Below are positions 12,008 through 23,257 of a stretch of DNA of 64,000 nucleotides, one piece after another (position 1 is the first letter of the stretch; each line of letters opens with the position of its first letter). Origin of the DNA: Peromyscus leucopus (lineage: Eukaryota; Chordata; Mammalia; Rodentia; Cricetidae). The stretch spans positions 56,692,518-56,756,517 of the forward strand of contig NC_051068.1 in NCBI RefSeq assembly GCF_004664715.2, read 5' to 3'. The notes beneath the pieces were generated by a model that saw nothing but the letters and a program-made list of their open reading frames with translations, did not search any database and was not told where the DNA came from. A program made the translations under genes and the position numbers.

Positions 12008-12079
12008 AGAGACTTGAGTTTGCTAAGATAATCAAATTGATTTACTTGAATTTTCTGGATTGGATTATAGGAAATATTC
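12008..12079 (-). CDS. Rxfp1: Rxfp1 LRR exon 9
   Basis: A 72-bp exon with acceptor CAAACAG and donor GTAAGT. It starts with the G of a Leu codon and encodes NISYNPIQKIQVNQFDYLSK then LKSL, a typical LRR of the form NxSxNxIxxI...FxxLxxLxxL. It has an N-x-S sequon (NIS). It joins the flanking LRR exons at phase 2, so its loss would delete exactly one 24-residue repeat in frame. Confidence 0.95.
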
Positions 12080-12529
12080 CTGTTTGAAAGAAGACAGCAA
12101 TAAGTTATTGTACTTAGGTCATGGGAATTTATTTGTTGACTTTGAATGGATTTGAAACATTTACCAAAAAAAAAAAGTACAGCTCAAAGTATATTGAAGA
12201 TTCAAATGGAAGACATGAGACCATAGAGGAAGATTTCCATGACATTGGCCTGATAGTGACTTCCAAAGCTCAGACAGGAAAAGCCTGGATGGGACTTCCA
12301 AAATGCAGACAGTAAAGCAACAAGAGCCAAAGAGGACTACATTAAACTAAAAAGCTTCTTCACACCATAAAAGAAGTCTTCAGCATGGAAGAAATGATTT
12401 GCAAAACCTTCTCTCCTTTCCTCCACTTCTTTGTTTTGCTCTAGGGATGGTAAGGACACACTCTGCCACTGAACCAGATCCCTACCCCTGTGAAGCATAT
12501 ATCTGGTGATGAATTAATATCTACAAAGA

Positions 12530-13230
12530 TATAAGGAGCTCGATGCAACTGTAAAAAGACAAATAATCTGATTGAGAAATAGACAAAGAATCTGAGCAAA
12601 CATTTCTCAAAAGAAGACACACAAGTGACCAGTAGTTATATAAAACACATTCAGAATTAGTGTTCATCAGATAATGCTAATTTTTTATTAGAGACAAGGT
12701 ATAGCTGAGGATGACATTAAACTTCACTGGATTTGGCCTTGACTTTTGAACTTCTGAACCTCAAGAACAGGAGCCACACAAAATTATATTGCTTAAAAAT
12801 GAGCCAGGCTGTGGTATGCTGTTATAGCAGCAGAAGATGGACCAGATCAATACCAATGAAGGGAAAGATAGTCTTGTTTGTGGCATTGGAAGACTCAGTC
12901 CCTATTAAAGTTTATGAACTCATGTAAGACATCAAAGGGACGCAAATAGTAAAAACAATCTTGAAAGAAGAACAAGAAAGTTAGGGTTTCAACAAAAATC
13001 TGCAGCTATGTAGACCAAAGGGATCAACTATAGAGCCCCGGAACAGCCCCACTCAGACATAATCAGATAACTTTAGACACAGGCATTCAATAAGGAAAGG
13101 ACAATCTTTTCAACAAATAGTGCTGGGAAAATTAGATATCCCCATGCAAAGGAATAGAATCAGACCCTTCTGTACCGTGTACTCAAATGGATCACATGCT
13201 TGCATGTAAAGCTATCAAACTAGAAGAAAC
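12530..13230 (+). mobile_element. Old LINE-1 ORF2 fragments
   Basis: 'catttctcaaaagaagacac' (near 12600) and 'caacaaatagtgctgggaaa' (near 13110) are typical of the 3' half of mammalian L1 ORF2. No intact frame. Confidence 0.55.
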
Positions 13231-13514
13231 TATAGGAAGAAAATGGCAACTATGAACAGGAGAGAGCAAGTGCAATGGCTGTTGCCAGGGCTGGGGCAGG
13301 GCAAAGGTGGAGTTAGTAACTGGATGGTTACAGGGTTTCAGCTTTGTAAGAAGTAAAAACTTATGGGGGCAGATGTTGTGAGAGTTGAACAACGATATGG
13401 AAGATCTTGATGTAATCCAATGGTACAGAAACAGATGGATGATTCATTGCTATGTATACTTTACCACAATTAAAAAATAAGATCAAGAAAGGAAGTGGCA
13501 AGCTAATGACTTAC

Positions 13515-13586
13515 AATTGTGACAGCTCCTTCAGGTCCTTAAATATGTTTGGTGGAAGATTTTCAATCCTATTACTTCCCAAATCC
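13515..13586 (-). CDS. Rxfp1: Rxfp1 LRR exon 8
   Basis: A 72-bp exon with acceptor TTTCCCCAG and donor GTAAGT. It encodes DLGSNRIENLPPNIFKDLKE followed by LSQL, a canonical 24-residue LRR with the hydrophobic L/I ladder and the conserved Asn and Phe. Phase is 2 at both ends, as in its neighbours. It forms part of the concave relaxin-binding face of the ectodomain; contact residues are not assigned here. Confidence 0.95.
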
Positions 13587-13844
13587 CTGGGGAAACAATT
13601 GCAAGCATGTCACACTGTTTTCTGAAGACTTCATTCATTGGTAAAAAATTCATTAAGAAACTATTTACAACTTTCCAACAGTGCCATTGGTGAGTTGTGA
13701 TAAATACCAAGAAGTAAGTGTCTCCTTAGGTGGGGATTGAAGTCACTGCCTAGTTCCTGCTCAGCATGTGCCCTACTACTCCAGGCCCAGGAAGTCAAGA
13801 GGCTTTAAAGAGGGAGTGAAATAGGGACACCCAATAGTTTATCT

Positions 13845-13990
13845 TGAACCGGGCATGGTGATACATACCCCTAATTCCAACATTTGGGAAGGAGAAGCAG
13901 GAGGATCAGAAGTTTCTGGACATCCTCAATTATAATTGAGTGTGTTCAAAGCCAGCATGGGCTACCAAAGCTCCTCCTCCCTCAATTTTT
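13845..13990 (+). mobile_element. B1-like SINE, diverged
   Basis: 'ccgggcatggtgatacatac' and 'gtgttcaaagccagcatggg' are in B1 order with many changes. Confidence 0.55.
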
Positions 13991-14539
13991 AAAGTTCCAT
14001 TTCATGTTTCCTTGGAGACAAATCATTGATGGTATTTAATCTGGCTTTGACATATTAATTTCCATTTAAGGTCTATATGATGTCCCGTCATCTTTTCTTT
14101 TCCCTTTCTCCCTTTCTGTTTGAATAAGAACATGATTTGAGGTCTTGGCTTTTCTTTTGCCCAAGTTTGTTATGATTACCTCAAGGCATATCATTTGAGG
14201 TTCAACTTTCTTTCAGAGAGATGCACAGGCTCATATTCTCTAGGGCAGGACATATGTGTGCAGAGGGAAGTGCCTAACATGATGTCACCTAGGAGATATA
14301 AAGGGCTTTCAGCAGCAGCAGCAGCTGTGAAATTTTGCCAGTGGCAGATTTCATGAGAAAGGCTCCAATTTCTTTTAAACAAGAAAATGTCTCAGTGAGC
14401 CTGAGTTAGGTGATTGTGGATTAAAACAGAAAATGTAACTTCTCCCATCCACCTCCAGGGGGATAGGCAGGAGAAAAGATATGTTGTCACCAATGTCAGT
14501 TGGCTACTCAACTTTGAAAGGCAGGATGATGTTTTTTAG

Positions 14540-14812
14540 ATTCTTATTTTTATCATTCTTTAAATTAATAACAAGTCTCTGTGTGGTTATTTGGGAACTG
14601 GCTGGCAGTACAGAAAAGTCTGCTTACATGTACTTGTGTCTGTGTGTGGCTAAGTGTACAAGAGTGGAAGAGCTTGAGGAGACCAGATTGTCAGATCCCC
14701 TCAGAGATGGAGTTACAGGTCCTTGTAAGCCACTGACAGGGTGCTGGGAACTGAACTGGGGTCTTCAGCAAGAGCAGTGAATGCTCCTAACCAATGAACC
14801 ATCTCTCCAGCC
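14540..14812 (-). mobile_element. B2-like SINE, antisense
   Basis: 'ggtgctgggaactgaactgg' and 'caatgaaccatctctccagc' are the reverse of the B2 head. It explains the open frame at 14481-14780. Confidence 0.7.
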
Positions 14813-14832
14813 CTGATAGGATGATTGAGGCT

Positions 14833-14836
<4 letters not shown>

Positions 14837-14908
<72 letters not shown>

Positions 14909-15020
14909 CCCCCCTCTCTCTGACACAGGGTCTTATGATGTAGTCTAGGTTGACCTTGAGATCATGATTCTCTACCTCCTGAGTTCAAGGATTATAAGTG
15001 TGTCCCACCATGCCTAGCTT
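14837..15020 (-). repeat. (TC)n microsatellite followed by B1-like fragment
   Basis: About 70 bp of pure (tc)n, a c8 run, then 'gacacagggtcttatgatgt' to 'gtcccaccatgcctagctt', an old antisense B1-type sequence. Confidence 0.7.
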
Positions 15021-16252
15021 CATTGAGTTTTTGATGCTAAAAAGAAATAGACGATCCAATCTGACAAATACAATCAACATTGTTATTGTAAGTGCCTTCT
15101 TTTCAAACTGCACACGCATATACTGAATTTCATGGCTGTCTTTGTGATTTACACAGTCATGGGTGAATCATCTATGAAGATTTGTTCTGATTTGTTGTGA
15201 TTTGGCAAAGGAATCTGTACAATTTTCATCCTTCAGAAGTCCCTTCCATAGTTTACAGTGGCCGAGGTGACAAACTCAAAACTGCTCAGCAAGATATAAA
15301 ATGTCTTAAAGCAGTGACATACGTTTCTAACACCACTTTCTGCTGCTGTCTCCTCAGATGCTTCCCCACAGCCTACACATGTTCCAGAGCTCCAGTGAGA
15401 TGCTCTGTGTGGCGCTTCCTCTTGATTATTGTAGTCTTTGCCCTCTGCCCTCTTGAGCTCTTCGATTCCCTGTACCAGGAACTACATAAGGGTTTCTATG
15501 ACAAGGGTATGCTATTTGCTGCCAAGGTTTGCCCAGCACAGTGTACTCTGCCCTCCTTCAAAGCTAGAGTTTAAATCTAGACCCATCTGACAATCGTTAC
15601 CTCTTAGAGAACAGGCTAGTTTTGGCCTTGTAGATCTGAGTTTTCAGGCAAGTGTTTGCCATGGGATTAGGCAGGCTTTAGGCAGGGCTAATTATCAACC
15701 TTGCTCATTCTCCGCCTTGTTTATGAGTCTAGACAGACTCTGGTTCTGCATTGAGGCTGTGTGTAGTCCACGATGACTACTGGTTACGAATGCGGAGTCT
15801 GCACCTGAGGCCACTGTTGATTATGACTTTCGGAAACTGTCCTCTGATATTTAGGTGGTGATTTCTAGTGGGATAAAATTAGAACAATATGGATCACTAA
15901 CTTTTGTTTTAATGGCTAGACAATGTCTTTGGGTCATCTCGTCACATTTCTCCCTGTTATTGAGAGTGATTTCCTATGCACTGATAAGATTTGATTGTCA
16001 TGTACCAGGACTTCCCATCACAGGGCCCAGGTCTAAAGACCTATTGAGAGTTAGGTGCACATTTAGTGAATGATTGGTAGCACATGTCAAAAATGTTTCA
16101 AGCTACTCATTACAGAAGAAGTTTGGAGTTTTCAGTGGCCCATATGCTACAGGACTGTTTCCTGATAAGCTTTCTGTTTACCACATTCCCTTTACCTGCC
16201 TATGTAAAGGAAGCTATCTAACACTGTCCCTAACATTCTATCTTAATTCTTT
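15021..16252. other. Intronic sequence, nothing assigned
   Basis: Plus-strand open frames at 15197-15574 and 15855-16073 have no domain, no splice partner and no recognisable homologue. Likely chance frames. Confidence 0.5.
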
Positions 16253-16400
16253 AATTTTTTTTGAGACAGGGTTTCTTTGTGCAGCCCTGGCTGTCCTGCA
16301 ACTTGCTCTGTAGATCAGGCTGGGCTTGAACTCAGAAACCCGGCCTGCCTCTGCCTCCCAAGTGTTGGGATTAAAGGTGTGTACCACCCCTGCCTGGCTT
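16253..16400 (-). mobile_element. B1 SINE, antisense
   Basis: ttgagacagggtttctttgt ... gcctctgcctcccaagtgtt ... taccacccctgcctggctt. Confidence 0.88.
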
Positions 16401-16421
16401 AATTCTTTAATTTTTTGAAAA

Positions 16422-16423
<2 letters not shown>

Positions 16424-16504
<81 letters not shown>

Positions 16505-16530
16505 CCTCCCTCCCTCCCTCCCTCCCCCCT
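16424..16530. repeat. (TC)n/(CCCT)n microsatellite
   Basis: About 105 bp of (tc)n passing into ccct units. Confidence 0.95.
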
Positions 16531-16534
16531 CTCT

Positions 16535-16710
16535 CTCTGCACAGATATGTGTGGGTGCTTTCAGACTTTAGAGTCAGAAGAGGGTGTCAGATCCCTTGGA
16601 GCTGGCGACACAGATGGTTGTGAGCTGTCCAAAGTAGATGCTGGAAACTGAACTCCAGTCCTCTGGAAGAGCAATATGTATTTCTAACTGTTCTCTTAGG
16701 CTTCTGTATG
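16535..16710 (-). mobile_element. B2-like SINE, antisense
   Basis: 'gatgctggaaactgaactcc' and 'tctggaagagcaatatgtat' are the reverse B2 head. The (TC)n to its left is probably its expanded tail. Confidence 0.65.
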
Positions 16711-17415
16711 CTTTAATTTTTGTATGAAAGACTCAGTAATTCAGTGTTTGGCCTAAATAATTGTCAAAACGTGTAGCCACATCCACTACAGGTTATTCCC
16801 AGACTAAAACAGACAATGATCTGAAGGGTTCACTGATGGCTCGTATTATCTTATTCTGACCACCAATCATCATAAGGCTTTAGGTTCATCATATAATTTC
16901 TTTGATGGCTTTGTAATTGTGCTATTGGCATTTAAAGGGGGCATTAAAATATTTTGAATGTATCTCTCCCTTCCATCATTGTGGATAGGAATCTTATCCA
17001 TGGCAGTGCTGTATTTCCTTATGGGTCCAGGATAACCCTTCAGCGTCAGCTTCAGAAGAATTATATCTTTGAGTCTTGTGGTTCCTCAATCTGAGCCATC
17101 TGGGAAACTTAATGACAGATATTCTGTCACCTTGAAGCAATACAACAGAACAGTGTAGGTTATATTTTACTTACTAATTTTACCCTCGTCTTACTCTCTG
17201 TCTAAAGCTATGTTTCCTTTATCTAACTTATCTCAAGTATTTATTTCACATTTACTTTTATAAGCTATCTGAATTGTTTTGTGATCCATGTTACATATAA
17301 ATACTGTTTGGAAAGAAGAAATTAATATTTCTTAAATATATCAACACCATATATATAAGTAATACAAAGTAAAACTGGAAAAGAGCATTCTAAATACATA
17401 CTTAGTTAAACTTAC

Positions 17416-17487
17416 AATTCATCTAGTTTCTGGAGGTGTGTAAATGCATGCTCATTTAAGTGATTAATTTTGTTTTTCCTCATTACC
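17416..17487 (-). CDS. Rxfp1: Rxfp1 LRR exon 7
   Basis: A 72-bp exon with acceptor TACTTCCAG and donor GTAAGT. It encodes VMRKNKINHLNEHAFTHLQK followed by LDEL, one leucine-rich repeat in frame with its neighbours. No stop or frameshift. A His follows KIN (KINHLN). Confidence 0.95.
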
Positions 17488-18089
17488 CTGGAAGTAAAAA
17501 GAAAAGCACATGTTAACATGTCAACACGATTATCACATGGATTACTAAATGTAACTCCTACAAAGAAACCATAAAGATAATGAATATAGAGTGCACTTTC
17601 ATATCAGAATGTTTTGAATAGTATGATATTATTCAATTTATTTATTTTGAAAACATGGTCTCAACTATGCAGCCATGGCTGGCCTCAAACTCACGCCTGG
17701 CCTTTCTGCTTCAGTCTCTTCACTTCATCACCCAGCTTCAATTCGACTTTATTCCTAAATTTCATAAATCTTTTAACAGGGACAATACAAAAAATGTAAT
17801 TTAGATTTGTAATTAGAAATGAAGAAGGACTTTGAAAGGAATAGGGAATCCTCACCTCTTCTGAACAAAAACTGAGTTTCATGCAGCTATGAGCATAGGA
17901 ATTGTTTTAGACTTATCTCCTCAGTCTGCAAAGTGTGTCTGTCTAACAAAAGGCCCCATGCACCACAGAGCTCTTATTTGCTAGTGGATAGAATTAGGAT
18001 TGAGCTGCCTGAGAAAGAATGGTCTGAATGGACCAATTCAACGTCTCTTTAGTTTGGAAATATATTAGACTGTAGTACTTGTTCTTGAC

Positions 18090-18253
<164 letters not shown>

Positions 18254-18399
18254 AGAGGATCTCATACATTCTGGGCACTTGCTGTACAGCTGATCCACAT
18301 CCTCTCCCCTCTTCACTGATGTCTGTGTTGTCTATTAGCATAAATGATTAATTTGGGAAATTTCAAAGGGCTTCCAGTTGTTTTTGAACCTATTCTTTT

Positions 18400-18665
18400 A
18401 TTTAAAAACTTTTTAGCTTAGCATATAGGATAATGGGATTCATTATGGCATTTTCATGCACACATGCCATAATACTCTATTTTTCTTCACACCGTGACCC
18501 CTCTGTCCTCCTCCATCCACTTGCCTCACTCTTGCTTGTTCCTCTCCTCTACACAAATGGTCCTTCATTTTGCTTTGATGTCACATGCGTGCTATTACTG
18601 TCTTTGCTCTTCTCCCCATACCCTTAAGATCTCTTCTTCCTCCTCCCCATGGTCCCCTTCCTACT
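18400..18665 (-). mobile_element. LINE-1 3' end fragment, antisense
   Basis: 'taatgggattcattatggca' and 'gccataatactctatttttc' followed by C/T-rich sequence match the antisense of a rodent L1 3' region, from memory. Confidence 0.5.
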
Positions 18666-18668
18666 TTC

Positions 18669-18671
<3 letters not shown>

Positions 18672-18719
<48 letters not shown>

Positions 18720-18826
18720 CACAAATGCAATTTAGATTCCATTTATGAGAGAAAGCGTGTACTGTTTGTCTTTATGAGTCTGAGAGGACTCCACTCACAG
18801 GCAGGGTGTGCATGTGTGACTTGGGG

Positions 18827-18858
<32 letters not shown>
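18672..18858. repeat. Two (CA)n microsatellites
   Basis: (ca)n at 18672-18717 and 18831-18858, separated by about 110 bp of ordinary sequence. Confidence 0.95.
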
Positions 18859-18859
<1 letters not shown>

Positions 18860-18934
18860 TGAGGAAAGGAGTCACACCTGCCTACTTCTGCACATTCTCA
18901 GGCTGGGTTCTACCCACTTAAAAGATTCATTTGG

Positions 18935-19012
18935 GGTTGGAGATTTAGCTCAGTGGTAGAGTGCTTGCCGAGCAAGCGCAAGGCCCTGGGTTCGATCCTC
19001 AGCTCAAAAAAG

Positions 19013-19044
<32 letters not shown>
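18935..19044 (+). mobile_element. ID SINE (tRNA-Ala/BC1-type) with 14-bp target duplication
   Basis: The head ggggttggagatttagctca continues with tggtagagtgcttgccgagc and ends at ggttcgatcctcagct. The RNA polymerase III A box (tagctcagtggtag) and B box (ggttcgatcc) are both well preserved. An A-rich tail with (aaaag)n follows. Flanking duplications aaagattcatttgg lie at 18921-18934 and 19045-19058. It ends about 60 bp from LRR exon 6 of Rxfp1. Confidence 0.93.
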
Positions 19045-19047
<3 letters not shown>

Positions 19048-19103
19048 GATTCATTTGGTTTGTAAGAAGAGTCGACATTACTTAAAAAAAGGATAGTACT
19101 TAC

Positions 19104-19175
19104 AAAACAGTTAAATTATTGCAGGAAATAAAAGTCAAATTTCTTAAATTATGAATATGGTTGCCTTCAAAATCC
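19104..19175 (-). CDS. Rxfp1: Rxfp1 LRR exon 6
   Basis: A 72-bp exon with acceptor ATGTTCTAG and donor GTAAGT. It encodes DFEGNHIHNLRNLTFISCNN followed by LTVL. It carries two candidate N-glycosylation sequons (NLT twice) and an internal Cys. In frame, phase 2 at both ends. Confidence 0.95.
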
Positions 19176-19313
19176 CTAGAACATAAAAAGAAAACACAAT
19201 CAAATTAAATTCATAGACAGAAATAAATTGGCTAAGGATTACCTGCTATCTAGTAAAATATCTTTCCTTACATTCTGTTTACAATAATTTGTACAGCAAT
19301 TGAATTTACATAT

Positions 19314-19338
19314 GTATATATATATATATATATATATG
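19314..19338. repeat. (TA)n tract
   Basis: Short alternating ta run in the intron just right of LRR exon 6. Confidence 0.85.
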
Positions 19339-19659
19339 CTATATACATGTAGTATTATTGTCTGTCTTCTGTATCACTAGCAAAAGTAATATGAGGTCCT
19401 GGGTTCAATTCCCAGTACCAAGGAGTAAAAATGTTTTGAGTCATATCTTTATCATGTGTCCACAATGACATGGATATTATTACAAGAAATTGAAGAAAAA
19501 GAGAAATACCTAATTTACAGATATTTAGTAGTCAAGCAAATTAAACATTTGTCCAGAGGTGCAAGGTGCTTCCATCAGCAGAAATGAAACTATAGGATCC
19601 AATTAGACTGCAGAGGCTGTGGCTGTGCAGACAATATTCATTCCTTTATGTATCTTAAT

Positions 19660-20320
19660 AATTAAAAAATTTAATTAAAATATAATTACACCATTTTCCT
19701 TTTCATTTTCTTCCTCTAATCTCTCCCATCCTTACTTACTCCCTCTCAAATGCCTGGTCTCTTTTTCTTTGATTATTATTTTTACATATATTATATATTA
19801 TTTTTACATATATATACATACACACACACATATATACACATACATAAATATATAAAAACAGTCTGTTTAGTGTTGTTTGTATATATATGATTTCAGAGCT
19901 GACCACTTGGTGTTGGGTAACCGGTTAGGTGCTCGTCACTGGGGAAGACTAATTCTCCCTCTCTCAGAAGTCATTAGCTGCCTGTACTTCCTCATTAAGG
20001 GATGGGACCCGGTGAGATTTCCCCCTGTGGTTTTAGCTTGTCTATTAATGTTATCATTATTCGAGTCTTGGTTAGGTGGCCGTATTGCTGTGGTATCATG
20101 GGTATAGCTTCCTATCTATTCTAGGAGACACATCCTCGTTCCTTGTTCTTCTGGTTCTACAATCTGCCCCCCGACCCCGGTTAGTTGTTCTCTGCATCTT
20201 GACAGCTGTGGTTTTCTGTCATGGTCTCTATCACACACTATCCAGTTCCTGTCTCCCTCTCTTAAAAGGTCCGGGAAAGATTCCGGACAGCTTGCCACTG
20301 CTGGGAGCCGTCGGGATTGC
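19660..20320 (-). mobile_element. LINE-1 (Lx-like) 3' region, antisense
   Basis: A T/A-rich start and C/T-rich tract (ctaatctctcccatcc), then 'gatttcagagctgaccactt' and 'ctggggaagactaattctcc': a sequence I know from antisense rodent L1 3' ends. It has some CpGs. Confidence 0.6.
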
Positions 20321-20324
20321 CTCT

Positions 20325-20340
20325 CCAGCAGGGGGCGCTG
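20325..20340 (+). promoter_or_regulatory. Candidate CTCF site
   Basis: ccagcagggggcgctg matches the known CTCF core CCASYAGRKGGCRS at all 14 positions from its first base. It lies in the Rxfp1 intron between LRR exons 5 and 6. Occupancy is not visible from sequence. Confidence 0.7.
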
Positions 20341-21027
20341 TGTAGACGTTCCCCTTGAGTGCTTGTGCCGCGTGGAGAGGTCACCACAAGAACTCTCACC
20401 ACAGCGACGAGTGCTGAGGATCAAGGGCAAGGCTTTGGACACACGAAGCTCGTGCCCTACCACCGAGCTGTGTCCCCAGCTGGGGTTGTTCTCACACGGC
20501 CCCTCTTCTTTGACCCCAGCAGCAGGTGCATGGTAGAAGTTTGCAGAGTGATATACTGCCTTGGACGCTGCCCTAAGGGCATCACACACTTAGTTGAATG
20601 GTTGCCAGACGGCATGAAGTTACTTAGAAGCAATAGTGATTTATGCGCGACAGACGTGTGGGAGAGCTACCAAAACCTCCAAGGAAAAGTAGGAAAACTC
20701 TAGAGAAAAGCCGGTGTCCTGCCGGCTCCAGGGGGACTGTCAGCCTTGCTTTGGGACCTGCACCGAAGTTGACATTGACAGCGTGAAATATATATGAAAG
20801 ACTGGGAATGAAGGGATCTAAAAATTGAGTACATTGAAGAAGAAGGTGTATTTATGATGGAGAGTAGCCTCAGAAGTCAGGCTGTGGAATGAGCAGCAGA
20901 CTAACCCTGTAGAGGCCAAGTCTTCGCTCTACAAAAGTGGCTGCTAAATGCTTAGAGTCTTGCCTTGGTTCGGGCTTTTGGACCTTGTTCCTTTTATTGT
21001 ATTGCCAAGGGTTAAATCATGAACCTA

Positions 21028-21041
21028 CCACCAGGTGGCAG
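21028..21041 (+). promoter_or_regulatory. Candidate CTCF site
   Basis: ccaccaggtggcag is a 14/14 match to the CTCF core, in the same orientation as the site 700 bp to its left. It falls just outside the B1-like sequence that starts near 21085. Confidence 0.65.
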
Positions 21042-21084
21042 TGCTCTCTGAAGAATCCGCGAATACTCATTAAGTGTTGCCTGC

Positions 21085-21290
21085 AGCAGCTCCCACCTCT
21101 GCAATCTCAGCACTGGGGAGACTGGGACAGGAGGATACCTGTGAGTGAGTTCAAGGCCAGCCTGGGCTACATAATGAAACCTTGTCTTAAAAACCTTAGT
21201 ATCAATTCATATATATATATGATATTGCGAGGAGGGTGCTTGGGACTCAACCCTGTGCACTAAGTAAGCGCTCAACCATCCAGCTGAACC
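21085..21290 (+). mobile_element. B1-like SINE followed by ID/B4-like piece
   Basis: 'aatctcagcactggggagac' to 'ctgggctacataatgaaacc' is B1-like on the plus strand. 'gggtgcttgggactcaaccc' to 'gcgctcaaccatccagct' resembles an antisense tRNA-type SINE head. Confidence 0.6.
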
Positions 21291-21784
21291 TCCCGTCTCT
21301 TTAATTGCTGATGGCTTGGGTAAGTATTGCTCGGCTGTGTTCCATCACTAAATCAGAACTGCAATGGCTGTTAGAGGACCAAGCTTCAATTACAAGGAAG
21401 GCCATTGACTCGTACAGAAAGAGCTGGGCTGTCACACTGACGTGCCTCTGGACTTAGGAATGCTTGCTTCCCTGGTGGGATTCTAAATGAGCACGTGTCA
21501 AACCTGTCCTGTGTTCTCGCTGACCCCTTTCTCTTCTGTTGCAATCGGGTTCACAGTCGTCACGACTCACAAAGATGGTGTTTCTCACGATCTTCCTGTC
21601 CTTGTGATTGGACGCTTCTAGTTTGCTGTGAACTTGGATACCAAGCAATCCGCTTTTGAAAATTTCTTACAGAACAAGAAGTAGAGGGGGTTTTTCTGAT
21701 TCTGGTGGGTAGTGTGTTGATTGAACTTTTAAATAGTAATTTTGGTCATTTCTTAATAAAGCAAGACAAAACAAACCCCTTTAG

Positions 21785-21912
21785 TCCATTTTTTAAAATA
21801 ACAGGGCCCCACTCCATACCCCAGGCTAGCTTTGAACTTGTGGTGATTCTCCTTCCTCAGCCTTTTGCTTTAGCCTTCTAGGACTACAGGTGCGAGCCAC
21901 CACACCTGACCA
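21785..21912 (-). mobile_element. B1-like SINE, antisense, old
   Basis: 'caggctagctttgaacttgt', 'ctaggactacaggtgcgagc' and 'caccacacctgacc' in B1 order. Confidence 0.6.
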
Positions 21913-22398
21913 AATCTATGTCCTAAACTGGCAAATTTACTGGATGATTACACTCTAAGTGGAGTGATATTTGTTACTAGGCAAAGCCATTGTGCCGACA
22001 CATCACACAGAACCTCTAGGGGACTGTCTCAAAACATCTCACAGCCCCATCCTCTTGTGATCAGTGCCAAGCCACGCATTCTCATCGCTCAGAATTTAGG
22101 GATAAGCTAAAATGGCCTAGCTCTCTGCATCAACTTGGTAGGTGAGTGAACTGGCAGCGGGAAAAGGAAGTGTGATGCAGACCATGTGATGTCCCTTCTG
22201 TCTTCCTTCTTCCTGGCTCCAAAATGTTTTTTCTCTTTCTGATATTTCATTTTGGTGAAGGTGTAGAGAAGCTAGTCAATGAGTATGTTTAATATAAAGA
22301 TACAACAAAATAAGGCAAAGAAACTTGATACACTAGCCACCTGGCACCGAGGACCCCTGGTGTCTAATATGAGTTAGTCAAATTCAGAAAATGTAGCA

Positions 22399-22411
22399 TA
22401 TATATATATAT

Positions 22412-22473
<62 letters not shown>

Positions 22474-22476
22474 GAG

Positions 22477-22511
<35 letters not shown>
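22399..22511. repeat. Compound (TA)n(CA)n(TA)n(GATA)n microsatellite
   Basis: Four adjacent simple-repeat blocks. The (gata)n block ends about ten bases from the splice donor of LRR exon 5, so in the transcript it reads (CUAU)n. Confidence 0.95.
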
Positions 22512-22522
22512 GAGTAACTTAC

Positions 22523-22597
22523 AGCCAGTGGAGCCGGGGCATGTGCTGACAGAGGGGTTTGTCAGGCAAACGGGTGAGGGCATTATTCATCAGCACT
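22523..22597 (-). CDS. Rxfp1: Rxfp1 LRR exon 5 (75 bp, one codon longer)
   Basis: An exon with acceptor TCTTTTTAG and donor GTAAGT (22522-22517). It encodes VLMNNALTRLPDKPLCQHMP followed by RLHWL. It is 75 bp rather than 72, so this repeat has 25 residues; the extra length falls around the KPLCQHM insertion with its single Cys, as I recall for mouse Rxfp1. A tetranucleotide microsatellite begins about ten bases into the downstream intron (22511 leftward). Confidence 0.95.
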
Positions 22598-23165
22598 CTA
22601 AAAAGAAAGAAAGCACCCAAATCACATTTTCTGCTTCTTCTCTATCTCTAGGCAAACCCAGTTATCACTACTCTTCAGAAACAGCTAGAATCTCACACTG
22701 CAAATCTTCCCACCGCGTTCTCTCTATACACTCTGAAGTACTGAAATGCTTTGGTAGGAAGGACATGTCTCCCCACAGCAGATCTCACACAGGGAGCAGC
22801 AAGGCTAGCCTGCAGGCAGAAGCTTGTGCCCATCCATCAGCAGGGGCTGTGCAGAGGAGGGGACCTTTGTGTGCGGCTTTTCCTTTGCTGGAGTTGCTGC
22901 AGGGGAGGGATGGTGCTAAGGAGTACTTCAGCGCAGTACAGCAGGGAGACTGTGCTCAGTGTTGGTGGGCTCGGAGAACATTGTTACAAAATGGTCAGAC
23001 CTGTAAGTAGCCTTAGAGAATATGGGCAAGGTGGTTTTCAGTCAAGAAAGCTTCTTTTAAGATTTAATAATTACAAATTTAATGCTACTATGCTTAAAGT
23101 TTTTTTTATTTCCGTCTCTTTCTTCAATTGGAATACTTTAAAGTTTTTATTGCATTGATCTAATT
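22598..23165. other. Unique intronic sequence between LRR exons 5 and 4
   Basis: No repeat recognised. A 160-aa plus-strand frame (22528-23010) overlaps the LRR exon on the opposite strand and has no recognisable domain; I take it as a chance frame. Confidence 0.6.
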
Positions 23166-23180
23166 CTCTCTCTCTCTCTC

Positions 23181-23254
<74 letters not shown>
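23166..23254. repeat. (TC)n microsatellite
   Basis: About 88 bp of (tc)n with a few cctc interruptions, about 110 bp downstream of the donor of LRR exon 4. An antisense B2-like remnant (ggtcccggggattgaacca) follows to about 23345. Confidence 0.93.

Positions 23255-23257
<3 letters not shown>

Noticed and set aside
18935..19020. tRNA-Ala-like gene
   Set aside because: The A and B boxes are present, but the A-rich tail and flanking duplications show it is an ID SINE, not a tRNA gene.
20116..20703. Long frames on both strands around 20116-20703
   Set aside because: Part is antisense L1 3' UTR and the rest has no recognisable domain or splice context; GC-richer composition explains the lack of stops.
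22528..23010. 160-codon plus-strand frame
   Set aside because: It overlaps LRR exon 5 on the opposite strand, has low-complexity composition and no domain. A shadow frame.
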